Below are positions 9,599-19,760 of a stretch of 64,000 bases of DNA, one piece after another. Numbering within the stretch: the stretch's first letter is position 1; each line of letters starts with the position of its first letter. Location: positions 372,001 through 436,000 of the forward strand of contig CAXHTR010000004.1 in NCBI GenBank assembly GCA_964019655.1, written 5' to 3'. Position numbers and translations under genes: made by a program. The notes below the pieces were generated by a model. That model was given only the letters and a program-made list of their open reading frames with translations, had not been told where the DNA came from and did not search any database. Source of the DNA: Perkinsela sp. pyNocScin1 (taxonomy: Eukaryota; Euglenozoa; Kinetoplastea; Prokinetoplastida; Perkinselidae).

Positions 9599-10270
9599 TC
9601 ATCCGTCCACGTACCTCTTATGATATGTGAACTTCTGTAAGTGAATTCGATCATCCATACGTGTGCTATCCCTCGAAACGTAATGAACTGGTCTTGCTTG
9701 CCTACCTGCTGCCCAAGCAGTGACATGCACGAGCCCTGCCGGGAGGCAGTCCGCGTATCCTTCCACAGCCGATATCCAGTTACCGTGCAGGAAGATTGTC
9801 CGCAAGCCACGGGGTAGCCGACAGAGCGAAATTGTGCCTGTCAGTTCATTTTCACTCAGATTGAGATTTTCTATGAATGCTGGGAGCGATTCCAAGTCAG
9901 CGCTGCCCTTGAGCTGACACCGCATAAAACCTCCGTCAACAAGCCTTTGCGGGAGGCTGCGCATACAAAACCTTTGTGTGGCTTTTTGTCCCTCAAAGAG
10001 AGCAGTTTGCACCGTCGGTGGGATCCAACTGATGTCTATGTGCCGCATGAAATTTTTCGGGCCCCGTGGCTCCGTTGTGTGGTGCTTCCAGTCGATTGCG
10101 GTGACCGTTCCGTCTGTGCATGTCACACCAGACCACTGACAGGCATCGTCTATTGGCTCATCGAAGGCTTGCACGAAGTGATACATGCGGGAAATGAGTT
10201 TATGCATGCAAAGCTGCTGCATACTGAGGCTTTGGTCGAGCTCAGAGCAGAGAATGAAGGTAAGCAGCAT
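9599..10270 (-). CDS. LRR protein, group B3
   Basis: 223 residues from ATG at 10270 (MLLTFILCSELDQSLSMQQL). The frame stays open to an ATG at 10549, but the extra 93 residues contain pyrimidine-tract translations (LSVLFAFHCPHFSLP) and have no family counterpart, so I take the shorter form. Cap C-Q-W-S-G-V-T-C-T-D-G; then DISWIPPTVQTALFEG, SLPQRLVDGGFM, SLPAFIENLNLSENELTGTI and RLPRGLRTIFLHGN. The C-terminal motif is RMDDRI. Closest to 14564 and 35139. Confidence 0.83.
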   Translation of the reverse strand: MLLTFILCSELDQSLSMQQLCMHKLISRMYHFVQAFDEPIDDACQWSGVTCTDGTVTAIDWKHHTTEPRGPKNFMRHIDISWIPPTVQTALFEGQKATQRFCMRSLPQRLVDGGFMRCQLKGSADLESLPAFIENLNLSENELTGTISLCRLPRGLRTIFLHGNWISAVEGYADCLPAGLVHVTAWAAGRQARPVHYVSRDSTRMDDRIHLQKFTYHKRYVDG

Positions 10271-10770
10271 TGGCAATGAAAAGTGAGGACAATGGAAAGC
10301 AAAAAGCACTGAAAGGTGCACAGTGAATAAAAAATTATGATGATGATCTACTTCAGCATCATGAGATACAATCCGCATCAGAGATGCTGTCTTATCGATG
10401 TGCCGAGAGCATGGAAAGTTTGGAGCTCTGTGGATTTCTGTTACATGAACGACAGCTTCGATTATAGGGCCTTTGGGGTGGAAGCTTATTTCACCTGGAT
10501 GATGCCAAAGTCTGATCACTGGAGAGAAACTGTTTTCTTCCTTTTTCATGTACTGCAGTGTTGGTGACAGTGTCTTGCGCTAAAATTCACTGAAAAAAGA
10601 ATGAAAGCTGATGTGTTCACCAATGACACAGGTGATATCCATTCAATTCGGAGAATTCTCTATAAGTACCGTTCGCATTGAAAAAATCCGTTTCTTCTCG
10701 TTCGCTAGCGAGGTATTCAGGTAAACAAGGTCATCGTTCGGGAATCTTCCTGCAAAGCCCAAAGTACAAT

Positions 10771-11781
10771 TTAGTCTCTAAACACCGCAGACTCAAGTAC
10801 CTGCTTCTGCAGCTGCACAATCTGTCGTCGAATGTCTGATTCCTCCTGTATTTCGTGGGCTTTTGGGTGCAGGTGACCTTCTACTGTCAGAACACCATCG
10901 ATCGAATTTCCAAAGAGAATTACATTCGTATCTGAGGCCACACCTGGCAGAAAAGCGGTCCCAATCAGCTGATTATCAGCCACGTTGAGTGTCTTGAGTG
11001 CCTTGAGCGATGCGAGTGAAATGCTTCCAGTAAAATTGTTCTTGTCAAGAAAGCAATGTTCGAGACTCTTTGGGATATCGTCAAGCGCTAGCTCCCCAAA
11101 GAAATTGTTCGATGAGATATCGAAGTATTTTAGTGCTGTTGGAATCTTCCCCAGAATTATTGACCCCGTAAGCTTATTCACGCTTATATTGATGATTTCG
11201 ATTGCTTCAGGCAAATGATCGAGGCAAGCACTGCCATAAAACGCATTCCGACGAAGATCGAGGACAAGAAGCGTTTGCGGTAGACTGGAGAGCTGCACAG
11301 ACCCGAAAAAATTATTCTTTCGGAGTATGAGCTTCTGAAGATTTCCCGGCAGGCTTTCGAGCGCCACAGTCCCAGTGAGCTTGGTGGAATGAATTCTGAG
11401 CTCTTGAAGACCCGCTGGCAGCGAAGCAGTGTCTAGGGACCCATGAAAATTTGTGAAAAGAATCGCGAGTTTCTTCACTGTACTTGGCACGTACTCGAGA
11501 TGGAGCGTTCCCAGCGGCTTCCAGAGGAGACCGTTCGTCCGCATAAAGGCGTTGTCTATGTTGACTACAGTAACATTCCCATCGTATTCAGTCAAAAGAA
11601 AGGCCCACTTGCCAATGTCCAAGAACTCGCCATCTGTATTCTGAAGTACTTCTTTCATTCCGTCAGTGGCTTCCGCAAAGACGAGCTCCATTCGTGTCTG
11701 GTCTGGGATTAAGCCCATGTCGATGCGGCCGAGGGAGGAAGCTGAGGGGTCCACAGTGAGTAGCACTGAAAAAAAAGGCAT
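10771..11781 (-). CDS. LRR protein, group A3 with C-terminal helix
   Basis: 336 residues, start MPFFSVLLTVDPSASSLGRID. The cap has IGKWAFLLTEYDG, with no cysteines. Eight repeats of 23 residues follow, very regular (LPGNLQKLILRKNNFFGSVQ, IPTALKYFDISSNNFFGEL). The end carries GVLTVEGHLHPKAHE, then a charged segment with heptad spacing (IRRQIVQLQKQVLESA), also seen in the next two genes upstream (11899, 13449). Upstream is CCTTTCCCCTATTTTTTGAG and ATCCA before the ATG, one of the clearest acceptor sites here. Confidence 0.88.
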   Translation of the reverse strand: MPFFSVLLTVDPSASSLGRIDMGLIPDQTRMELVFAEATDGMKEVLQNTDGEFLDIGKWAFLLTEYDGNVTVVNIDNAFMRTNGLLWKPLGTLHLEYVPSTVKKLAILFTNFHGSLDTASLPAGLQELRIHSTKLTGTVALESLPGNLQKLILRKNNFFGSVQLSSLPQTLLVLDLRRNAFYGSACLDHLPEAIEIINISVNKLTGSIILGKIPTALKYFDISSNNFFGELALDDIPKSLEHCFLDKNNFTGSISLASLKALKTLNVADNQLIGTAFLPGVASDTNVILFGNSIDGVLTVEGHLHPKAHEIQEESDIRRQIVQLQKQVLESAVFRD

Positions 11782-11898
11782 TGGATCTCAAAAAATAGGG
11801 GAAAGGTCAATATTCTGAAAGGAGTCCAACAAGCGAATGACGAGCACATTGTCATTTCATTCAAATTTTAACCTATCAACATCTCCCCACAATTTTCC

Positions 11899-12895
11899 TC
11901 AAAAAGACTTCAAATACTCCAAGTCTTTCCGCAATCTGGATATATCTCGAGCGCTTGTGCTGTTTGTCAGCATCCTTCCCTCCCTTGGGTGCACTTCTCT
12001 GTCTGGCGTCTCCACCGCACTAATACCGTTCCCCATGAGGTCAACGAGCTCCCCATTTGCATAGACTGGGACAACTGCTGTCCCCTGCAGGTCGTTATCG
12101 CTGGCGTTCAGGAGCTGAATGGCTTTCATTTCTGTGAAGCAGACACTTCCTGTGAAATTATTTCCGTTGACAAAGAGAAACTCCAGCAGCGGTGGAATTT
12201 CGGGAAAATCGAGCTCACCACTAAAAGCATTGGCGGAAAGGTCGAGATATACCAGTGACGTCGAAAGACTTTCAAAGGAAATGCACCCTGAAAAATTGTT
12301 CTTTGCGAGGCTCATGCGCTTCATGTTCGGTGATAATTTGTCGAGGCTGATAACCCCCTGAAAGTGATTATCGGTGAGACTGAGTGTGTGCAGTACTCCT
12401 GGCAGTGCCAAAAGCGATATCGAGCCAGCAAAGGCGCTTTTCGTCAGTTTGATCGCTTTGAGCGTTGGTGGGAGTGCGCACAGATCGACTGTCCCTGGAC
12501 AGCCCAGCACAGAGGTGGAACACCTGCATGCCTCGGGGCAGCGCCGCTGTGTCCAGCGTCCCTTCGTAGGGGCACGAATGAATGAGAAATCGTTCGACGC
12601 TGTTGGGTATGTACTCCAGGTGGAGTGTGCCGAGGCTCGTGCGATCGATATCGTTGCCAGCATTCGATATTGAAAGGTTGTTTTGCGTAAACTGGACGAC
12701 CTCTTGATTTTGGCACAGGACGCTGTTCCAGTCGCAGATATCTTTGAAATCACCGTTATCGCAGAGAAACTTTGCTTTGGCAATTTCGGCTGTGTCGGCA
12801 AACATGAGCTCCATGCGGGCTTGGTCGGTGAGTGAGTCGATTCCGACGCGGCCGCAGAATGGGTCAGCGGCGATGAGAAGTGATAGGAAAGCCAT
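11899..12895 (-). pseudogene. Group A3 LRR gene with one frameshift
   Basis: Two overlapping minus frames make one family member. The first (12895 to 12368) gives MAFLSLLIAADPFCGRV, the cap ICDWNSVLC and GTLDTAALPRGMQVFHL. From about 12510 the match continues in another frame with PGTVDLCALPP and five more repeats, then TAVV, VETPDREVHPREGRM and a helical end (ISRLRKDLEYLKSF) like its neighbours. Between HL and GTVD there are 16 bases where the 23-residue period needs 18, so two bases are missing (or one is extra). Either a recent pseudogene or a sequence error; the rest is undamaged. Confidence 0.8.
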
Positions 12896-13448
12896 TTTAA
12901 AGTTAAGAGAAATAAGGGCTACTTAAATGTAAGGAAATGAATTGCGATGGTGCTTCACCTTTCAATAAAGCCCATATATACACCGTAGCGGAGTATGAGC
13001 TTGACAGCATCGACCAAGTTGTCAAAGTTACTATTCACAGCGCGTGTTGGCAGAATAAAGCCGGAATGTCGTGATTATTTTTGGAGTTCTTTACAAGGTA
13101 TCCACAGCGCATGAATCACAAACTGGCCTTCTAATACTATGAAATTATCCTTTATTCGATCGGACCTTCGAAGTTCAGGCATTGTAATACTAAAGTCTAC
13201 TTGGGTCTTTTACAGAGACTCTCTGATGTTGTCTTTGTGTGCCTTCTTATCATTTGCTAATGTCTCTTCTATATCTCTGCTTCGACCTCAGCTCTACTCG
13301 GAAGTGATATTCAAATCGCATAACAACTTACATCTATCTAAAAAAGAAAAAAAACTTTTCCCAAGAACTTCATCTTCGTCAGAGCACAAAACTATACCTA
13401 TTTCTCAGTATCTCATAAATTTACCTTCCCTATATATCTCAATCTCCC

Positions 13449-14369
13449 TCAAAGTAAAGAAAACGCTTCGAGGTACTCCATCTCTCGCCGCAGACTTGCC
13501 ACTTGCAGACCACGCTCGCTCCCAGAAAGCATACGTGCCTCCCTCGGGTGCGTCTCGCCCTCCAGCGTGTGCACAGCTTCGACTGCATTCTTCATGAGAA
13601 AAACCGTCTCGGTATGCGTGTACGAGGGGACCACAGCTGTCCCGCACAGATTGTTGCCCGAAGCATCGAGGTTCTTGATGTCAGCCATAGTCGTGAGGTG
13701 AAAGCTACCCGAAAACGCATTATTGCTGACGAGGAGAATCCGGAGATTCGGTGGAAGCGCAAAGGCAGCAAAATTCAGCTCCCCTGTGAGTTTATTCTCA
13801 GACAGGTCGGCATAGGTCAGTGACCTCGGGAGATTATCGAAGCGCACACTGCCCGAAAAATTGTTCCTGGCGAGGCTCAGATACTTGAGCTTTTGCGGTA
13901 GCCTGTGCAAGCTGATCGAGCCTTCGAAATCGCTCTCCATGAGATTGAGCGCGAGTATTTCTTGTGGCAGATCTTCGAAGGCAACTGATCCACTGAAGCC
14001 AGTTTTGGACAATATGAGCGACTCGAGGCTCACTGGTAGCGCAGATGTGTCCAATGTCCCACTGCACAGCAAGGACTCAATTCGACACGTTTTGAGCTTT
14101 TCCGGCATACAGTCGAGGCGCAGCACGCCGATATTTTCATCGAAAGTGCAGTTGCATCGAAAATCGACGACATGGCCTTCGTCATCGCAGGTGATATATT
14201 TCCACGAGCAAACGTCTTTGTAATCGCCATTTGCCATAAGGACGGAAGCTGTAATGACATCGGAAGTATCAGCGAGCATCAGCTCCATGCGTGCTTGGTC
14301 GGAGAGGGAACTCAAGTCAAATCTGCCGAGCGATGGGTCGGCTGCGCAGAAGAAGATACCGATGGACAT
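13449..14369 (-). CDS. LRR protein, group A3 with C-terminal helix
   Basis: 306 residues, start MSIGIFFCAADPSLGRFD, cap LSSLSDQARMELM and VCSWKYITC with both cysteines. Seven repeats (LPVSLESLILSKTGFSGSVA, LPQKLKYLSLARNNFSGSVR), then LCGTAVV, VHTLEGETHPREARM and a helical end (VASLRREMEYLEAFSLL). Sequence and order place it in a three-gene run with 11899 and 10771, probably tandem duplicates. Confidence 0.88.
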   Translation of the reverse strand: MSIGIFFCAADPSLGRFDLSSLSDQARMELMLADTSDVITASVLMANGDYKDVCSWKYITCDDEGHVVDFRCNCTFDENIGVLRLDCMPEKLKTCRIESLLCSGTLDTSALPVSLESLILSKTGFSGSVAFEDLPQEILALNLMESDFEGSISLHRLPQKLKYLSLARNNFSGSVRFDNLPRSLTYADLSENKLTGELNFAAFALPPNLRILLVSNNAFSGSFHLTTMADIKNLDASGNNLCGTAVVPSYTHTETVFLMKNAVEAVHTLEGETHPREARMLSGSERGLQVASLRREMEYLEAFSLL

Positions 14370-14563
14370 TTTTTTTATGAAGAAATACGTACATTAACAG
14401 AAAATAAGGCAATAACTTCCTGCTCATGGAATTCGGAAAGAACCTGAAAATTTACAAATCACTCCAATTGGCAATTGAAAGGTCTTGATGGAATTCAGAA
14501 ATCAACGCGCAGTGTTTTCAATGACATTCAAAGCATCAGCAACTTCCCAAGTGTGATTCAAGC

Positions 14564-15205
14564 CTATCTTTTGAGTTGAATACGCGCATCCTTCGGGGAC
14601 CCATCAACTGCAATGTACTTGGCTTCGATGTTATTTTCAATCGGCCATACCGAAAATTTGTGTACAGCCACTGGGAGACAGCACTGCCTGCCGTATATCG
14701 CTGTTATTTTATTTCCCTTGAGCTCAAGAGCCCTCAGATCTAGTGGCAGATTCAATAAAGATATCTTCCCGCTAATCTGATTGTATTTTACAATAAAATC
14801 TTTCATATCTCGAGGGAGGCCGTGCATGTCGATTGTTCCACAGACACCACAAGAGCATATTCTGCAAATCTGGAGCCCTCGCGGCAGGGCCCTTGCCTCG
14901 AATGGTCTCACTGCTTTTTGTTCGGAGAGAATGATTGCTGTGACACTCTGCGGTATCCATCGGATGTCCATGATGCGGGGCCCAGAGCGCTGGAGCGGGG
15001 CTATCCAGCAAATTTCTGTCACCGTGGCATCGACACATGTCACGCCGACCCACGTGCAGACGTGGTTTTCGATCATGCTGGAGAGGTAGTGCCTTTGTGT
15101 CAGAAGCGCAAACATGGCAATGTGCTGCATGTGCTGTCTATGGAGGACCGGTGGTGGCGCACTGATGACAGGGCTCTCAACTGCAGAGAGCAGTAGGAAA
15201 AGCAT
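14564..15205 (-). CDS. LRR protein, group B3
   Basis: 213 residues from ATG at 15205 (MLFLLLSAVESPVISAPPPV, a signal-peptide-like start). An in-frame ATG at 15274 would add 23 residues translated from a pyrimidine tract; less likely. Cap C-T-W-V-G-V-T-C-V-D-A; then DIRWIPQSVTAIILSEQKAV, LPRGLQICRICSCGVCGTID, LPRDMKDFIVKYNQISGKIS and LPLDLRALELKGNKITAI. The end has PKDARI (DxR[VI] motif). Closest to 9599 and 35139. Confidence 0.84.
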   Translation of the reverse strand: MLFLLLSAVESPVISAPPPVLHRQHMQHIAMFALLTQRHYLSSMIENHVCTWVGVTCVDATVTEICWIAPLQRSGPRIMDIRWIPQSVTAIILSEQKAVRPFEARALPRGLQICRICSCGVCGTIDMHGLPRDMKDFIVKYNQISGKISLLNLPLDLRALELKGNKITAIYGRQCCLPVAVHKFSVWPIENNIEAKYIAVDGSPKDARIQLKR

Positions 15206-15851
15206 CGACAGTTGATGAAAGATAAAAGACGGAGAAATGAAATGATAGCATGCGTGGTGAATTTTGTTACACATCGTGCAACAGCGGTGCGTTTCTCAAT
15301 TTTGCATATCGCGGCAGCAGCGGAAGACGATTGAAGGAAACATGAAATGAAATTTTTGGGGTATGTTCTAGCATGTGTAACCAAGTCTTGCACTGTGAAG
15401 GAAAGGAAAATAGAAGAAAGGGGTCTTTGATTCACTTGAGTGTTTGTCAACCTTGATGCTAAAGTTTCCGAATTCCCTTCATACGATCTTTAATGTAGCA
15501 CCATTTGAGCTTTATTTCTTCCTATGTATCGATGCAACAGAGCAAATGCACAGGAACGAAGTTCTTAAGTACAAAGTGCGTATTTCACCTCGATTATCGT
15601 ACTTCTCTTTACTACAGCACAGTTTCAAGCAATTACATCTCCCGAAGCTCACAGAGTGTGTAAGATCACACGCCTGTGCGCACAAGGAAGGACTATAGCA
15701 CCGACAATCTTGTTAACCTTCGCCCCATTAATACCATTTTTACATTATTTAAATGCTTTCACTCAAATCAAATTTCTTTGCAGCACACTTACTCACTGTG
15801 TTTTCATAACTCTCATAAATCATTATATTCCGGATACACAAGGCCATTTCC
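15206..15851. other. Intergenic, no gene seen
   Basis: About 650 bases, AT-rich, with a pyrimidine-rich minus strand ahead of the 15205 start. No repeat fragment, RNA gene or convincing frame was found. Confidence 0.5.
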
Positions 15852-16835
15852 TCAAAACCGCCGTATCTGCTTGACAAAGCCTGTGTCAGCCATCACGCAC
15901 TTGTACGCGTCCCCGTACTCATCTACAGCTGCGCTGAACTCGTTCCCCACGTAGCTCAGCTGCTGCAGAATAGCTCGCTGCACCACAGCAGTCCCCTTGA
16001 GGCGGTTGTTCGACACGACGAGCAGCTTGATCGTCGACGGGATGTCTTTGACGACCAAGGACCCCGAAAATTGATTATCGCCGAATTGCAGGCGCTCAAT
16101 GTGCCGCGGTAGGTTCTCGAGGCGGATTTCTCCAGAGAGGCCGTTGATGTTGACAAACAGGTCCTCGAGCCGCTTTGGGAGTTTACACAGGGAAATGGTC
16201 CCCTGAAAGGAATTTTTCGACAGCAGAAGCCGCTGGAGGTTGCTCGGGAGATTTTCTAAGTCAATCTCCCCTGAGAGAGAATTCCCTGAGAGTTTGAGCA
16301 CTCTGAGTGTTTCCGGCAGTCTATCGAGGGCAATGCTGCCCGATAGCTTGTTCATATTCATCTCGAACTTGACAATGGAAGGCGGCAGGGCCGTCAGGTC
16401 GAGACTGCCCGTGAGCGAATTTTCATTCAGGAGAAGTGTTTTCATGCCTCGCGGCAGTGCTGCGATGTCGACAACCCCAGTGAGCGCACAGGCGTTCATA
16501 GCGATGAATGTGAGTGGATCCGGTAGCTTTTCCATGTAGAGAGGCGAGGGCTTCGTGATGAAACTCGCGTAGAGGTGCTCCAGGTGGGGCGGGAGAAACT
16601 CGAGCGAAAGTGCGCCTTTCAGAGTTGATGTGAAGGAAATTTTCGTGATATTTTTGCTTTCGTTGCATTCGACGCCTTCCCACCCGCAGGGGTTCGTATT
16701 GTCACCGGTTTGGAAGTGGTAGTGACCACTTCCGTCAACATTTTGGACGAGAAGCTCCATCAGCTGCTCTTCTGATAGACAGTTCATGCCGAAGCGGCCG
16801 AGTTGGGGGTCGATGGTGCTAAGCAGGAGAAGCAT
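15852..16835 (-). CDS. LRR protein, group A, nine repeats
   Basis: 327 residues from ATG at 16835 (MLLLLSTIDPQLGRFGM). Cap has SEEQLMELL (variant of SDQxxMEML) and PCGWEGVECNE, the closest match in the window to the plant LRRNT2 motif. Nine very regular repeats follow (LPPSIVKFEMNMNKLSGSIA, LPETLRVLKLSGNSLSGEID, LPKRLEDLFVNINGLSGEIR), then LKGTAVV, a YVGNEFSAAVDEYGD segment and a short end that lacks HxWEE. Among the group A genes to its left it has the most repeats. Confidence 0.88.
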   Translation of the reverse strand: MLLLLSTIDPQLGRFGMNCLSEEQLMELLVQNVDGSGHYHFQTGDNTNPCGWEGVECNESKNITKISFTSTLKGALSLEFLPPHLEHLYASFITKPSPLYMEKLPDPLTFIAMNACALTGVVDIAALPRGMKTLLLNENSLTGSLDLTALPPSIVKFEMNMNKLSGSIALDRLPETLRVLKLSGNSLSGEIDLENLPSNLQRLLLSKNSFQGTISLCKLPKRLEDLFVNINGLSGEIRLENLPRHIERLQFGDNQFSGSLVVKDIPSTIKLLVVSNNRLKGTAVVQRAILQQLSYVGNEFSAAVDEYGDAYKCVMADTGFVKQIRRF

Positions 16836-17142
16836 TGAGCAAGGTGGGATAACAAGGCGGGAATGGATTAAAAATTGTGACACTCTCTGTGTGAATCAAT
16901 TGTGCTTGTCTGAGTACTTGCACTTAATTTCAATTCCACGTGGAAAAATTTAATGTTATGATCTGAGCTATTCGGAAGATCGTGCGGTACTTCTGTATAA
17001 CTATATAAACTTTCTATCTACTTGCTATGAATATCTGCACATACAATAGAATTACTATATATCTATTATCAAATCATTTGCTAAATGTTTCATGCTCAAG
17101 CATTTGGTCCTTCGCTTGAAGTGATTAATGGGCTGCAAGCTC

Positions 17143-17922
17143 TTATGTTATTACACCATTGAAACGGAGGATTGTCTCTTCCCATGGGTGTTTTTCACCA
17201 CTCTCGTCAAAAACCGCTGTGATAGAATCGCTATGTAATTCGAAGGGCATCTCGCCTGAGGCTCGCATGAAAACAGCTTTTTCAATCTTTGGGTTTTTCA
17301 TAACGCTTATGCATGCGATGCTTGGTGGAAGGAATTTAAGATTAAGATCACCCGAGAATGAATTCTTTCCTAAATTTAGAATTTGCATGCCAAGGGGTAA
17401 GCGCGTGATACTGATCGACCCTGAAAGGTTTAAATCATAAAGCTCAAGCACCTTCATGGAAACTGACAGGTCGTTTAGCGAGATTTCTCCAGAAAATGCA
17501 TTTTCGCTTGCCTGGAACCACATAATAGTATCCGGAAGATCAGAAAGCGCGCAGATCCCGTCAAATAAGTTTTTACGAATATCTATACACTGCAAAAACT
17601 TGGAAAACGCCGCAAAGTTCAACGAGCCTCGAAGTTGATTGTTAGAGACATCAAGTCGAAGTAAATATAATGGCAGAAGGGATGTTTCAAGTGTTCCGTG
17701 GAGGTGACTGCCAGGCAAAGACACCCCTATGACACAATCACCTGCGCAGGCTACACAGCTCCAGTCGCAAACATCATCAAAGTTGCCACTCGTGTCCTGG
17801 AACTGCGATTTTACATCTTCACTCATTTTGTCGATGAGCATCTCCATCAGTGCTTGATCAGAGAGTGAAGCATAGTCAAGGCGACCGAGGGAAGGGTCAA
17901 TAGCGAGGAATATTTGAATCAT
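17143..17922 (-). CDS. LRR protein, group A
   Basis: 259 residues from ATG at 17922 (MIQIFLAIDPSLGRLDYASL). Cap VCDWSCVACAGDC has extra cysteines. GTLETSLLP opens the repeats; six to seven follow (e.g. LPLGMQILNLGKNSFSGDLN). The tail has ITAVFDESGEKHPWEETILR, a textbook example of the family signature. Upstream CATTTTCTCAATCCAG and TATCA make a good acceptor. Confidence 0.87.
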   Translation of the reverse strand: MIQIFLAIDPSLGRLDYASLSDQALMEMLIDKMSEDVKSQFQDTSGNFDDVCDWSCVACAGDCVIGVSLPGSHLHGTLETSLLPLYLLRLDVSNNQLRGSLNFAAFSKFLQCIDIRKNLFDGICALSDLPDTIMWFQASENAFSGEISLNDLSVSMKVLELYDLNLSGSISITRLPLGMQILNLGKNSFSGDLNLKFLPPSIACISVMKNPKIEKAVFMRASGEMPFELHSDSITAVFDESGEKHPWEETILRFNGVIT

Positions 17923-18089
17923 TGATACTGGATTGAGAAAATGAAAATACGAACTGGTCACGACAAAGAGACTTTGCAAAGCCTGACTTAAAAATCCTTT
18001 GATGAAAGTAAACTAAGCTCCCTTTTTCTGTTATAAAATCATGAGTCCCTTTAAAGCGCTCAGTAATCGCCTTCGAATAGTATTTAAAT

Positions 18090-18265
18090 GGGATGCGCTA
18101 CAAGCAATGGGATGCTTTGCTGAAAGCTCATGGAATTCCGGGAATCGTGAAGCATATTCTCGGAAACATTGAATCGGGTGATATTTTGCGGCAAAAGCGA
18201 GCTGTCTAGCGTCCCAGGGGCGTCGCTCCTGTAGATTGAAAATATAACATCGAGCGGGGCTCACG
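18090..18265 (-). pseudogene. Group A LRR fragment
   Basis: Within the gap 17923-18291 the minus strand reads APGTLDSSLLPQNITRFNVS and ENMLHDS, matching the first repeat of the PPL-type group A genes (GTLDTSLLPxxLxxFxVxxNxLHGS). It soon degrades. No cap or tail is visible nearby. Confidence 0.6.
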
Positions 18266-18291
18266 CTGCAGAGCACATCTTGCCCATTTCC

Positions 18292-19179
18292 TCAATAGAG
18301 GTCTTCATCTTCTACCCGCTCTGCATTGAAGCGTAGTATCTCTTCTTCCCAAGCGTGCGTGCAGCCATGCTCATCTAAAACTTCCGTCACGGAGTCGGCC
18401 CACAACTCAAAGTGCATTTTGTCTTCTGTGGATCGAAGCACCGCGGTTTGTATTTGCGGGTTCGCCCAGATGCTCAAATTTTCAAGACCTGGGGGCAGGT
18501 CCATGAGCCGAAATTCACCCGAGAAGCAGTTGTTGGCTAAATTAAAGCCCTCCATGTTCGGAGGCAAGGACTGAATGTCTAGCGACCCTTCGAGCTTGTT
18601 CGAGCCGAGTTCAAGATATTCCATGTCCGTTGGTAGTTCGTTCATAGAAATCTCTCCTGTGAATTTATTAACGCTCGCTATGAATATCTTAATTGAGTCC
18701 GGAAGGTCGCCTAGAATGACACTGCCGGTAAACGCATTAAGTCTTATATCGATATTCCTGAGGTTCCTGGGAAATGCCTTCCAGTCGATAGACCCATGGA
18801 GCCTATTTTCAGAAGCCTCAAATCGGATGATATTGGCTGGAAGACAGGATGGATCGAGTGTGCCGTGCAGATTACTACCGTTCACGCAAAAATTCTCAAC
18901 AAGCGGGGGAATAACAGCAAATGGAAATTGCTCTGCATGGAACATGCGGTATGAAAAATATATTCGCATCACTCGCTTCTTTATACACTCGATGTCTCTG
19001 CCCCAGTGACACACATCTCGAAAATTGCCGTTTTCGTCTTGCAAGCGGATTTTATCCACTTCTACCATCCCTTCAACGAGAATCTCCATGCGCATTTGGT
19101 CTGTAAGCGAATGCATGTCAACACGCCCAAGAGATGGATCGATCGCAAAAATATGCATGATGCGAAAGGTTGCGTGCAT
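18292..19179 (-). CDS. LRR protein, group A
   Basis: 295 residues, start MHATFRIMHIFAIDPSLGRV; a second in-frame ATG at 19158 gives MHIFAIDPSL. Cap SLTDQMRMEIL and VCHWGRDIEC. Then FPFAVIPPLVENF, GTLDPSCLP and six to seven repeats (LPDSIKIFIASVNKFTGEIS, LPPNMEGFNLANNCFSGEFR). The tail has VTEVLDEHGCTHAWEEEILR and a short acidic end. Nearest to 17143 and 20761. Confidence 0.87.
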   Translation of the reverse strand: MHATFRIMHIFAIDPSLGRVDMHSLTDQMRMEILVEGMVEVDKIRLQDENGNFRDVCHWGRDIECIKKRVMRIYFSYRMFHAEQFPFAVIPPLVENFCVNGSNLHGTLDPSCLPANIIRFEASENRLHGSIDWKAFPRNLRNIDIRLNAFTGSVILGDLPDSIKIFIASVNKFTGEISMNELPTDMEYLELGSNKLEGSLDIQSLPPNMEGFNLANNCFSGEFRLMDLPPGLENLSIWANPQIQTAVLRSTEDKMHFELWADSVTEVLDEHGCTHAWEEEILRFNAERVEDEDLY

Positions 19180-19760
19180 TTAGAGTGAGCAAAAATGTGA
19201 GAAACAAAACACGGGTGATGAAGGCTTCATTGCACGTATGCCCACTTTCGGTGCTCAAAACTGAATTTTTCTTTCATCTGCGTAAAGTGATCTTTTTATT
19301 CCGTCATCCGAATGAAAACTGCAAACTCAGACAGAGGAACTTTTGAATCATCTCGATACGATGGGCAGGAAAATTATTTTGCTTTGCTTAACTCGACATT
19401 AAGCTGATGAGAGCATCACCATGCCCTAATCGCAATTTTCATCCTACGCGGTAAACAATTTGATTATTTAAAGAATTTTCGTAACACTTTGCGCTGCACT
19501 TACATGAACAATGCTTTGAAGATATCCCCGCACATACTTCATAGCACTGAAGATCCAAAGTCCTGATAATACCGAATTCTGTACCGAATCACTCGCTCGC
19601 TCTGAAAGTGAAAGAAGACTGTGTCATCTGATTGAGATAAGTCAACAATGAAACATTCTACTGTACGGCCCTTTCCAAGATACAATCCATATGACACTTA
19701 TTTTGACAACTAAAGTCTTTTCAAACATTTCAAATTGAACTCATTTCATTCTACTGCTTC
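19180..19760. other. Intergenic, no gene seen
   Basis: About 580 bases without a convincing frame on either strand; short hydrophobic frames only, and no LRR fragment recognised. Confidence 0.5.

Noticed and set aside
10271-10549. 93-residue N-terminal extension of the 9599 gene
   Set aside because: Absent from all relatives and partly a translation of pyrimidine tracts; the ATG at 10270 fits the family.
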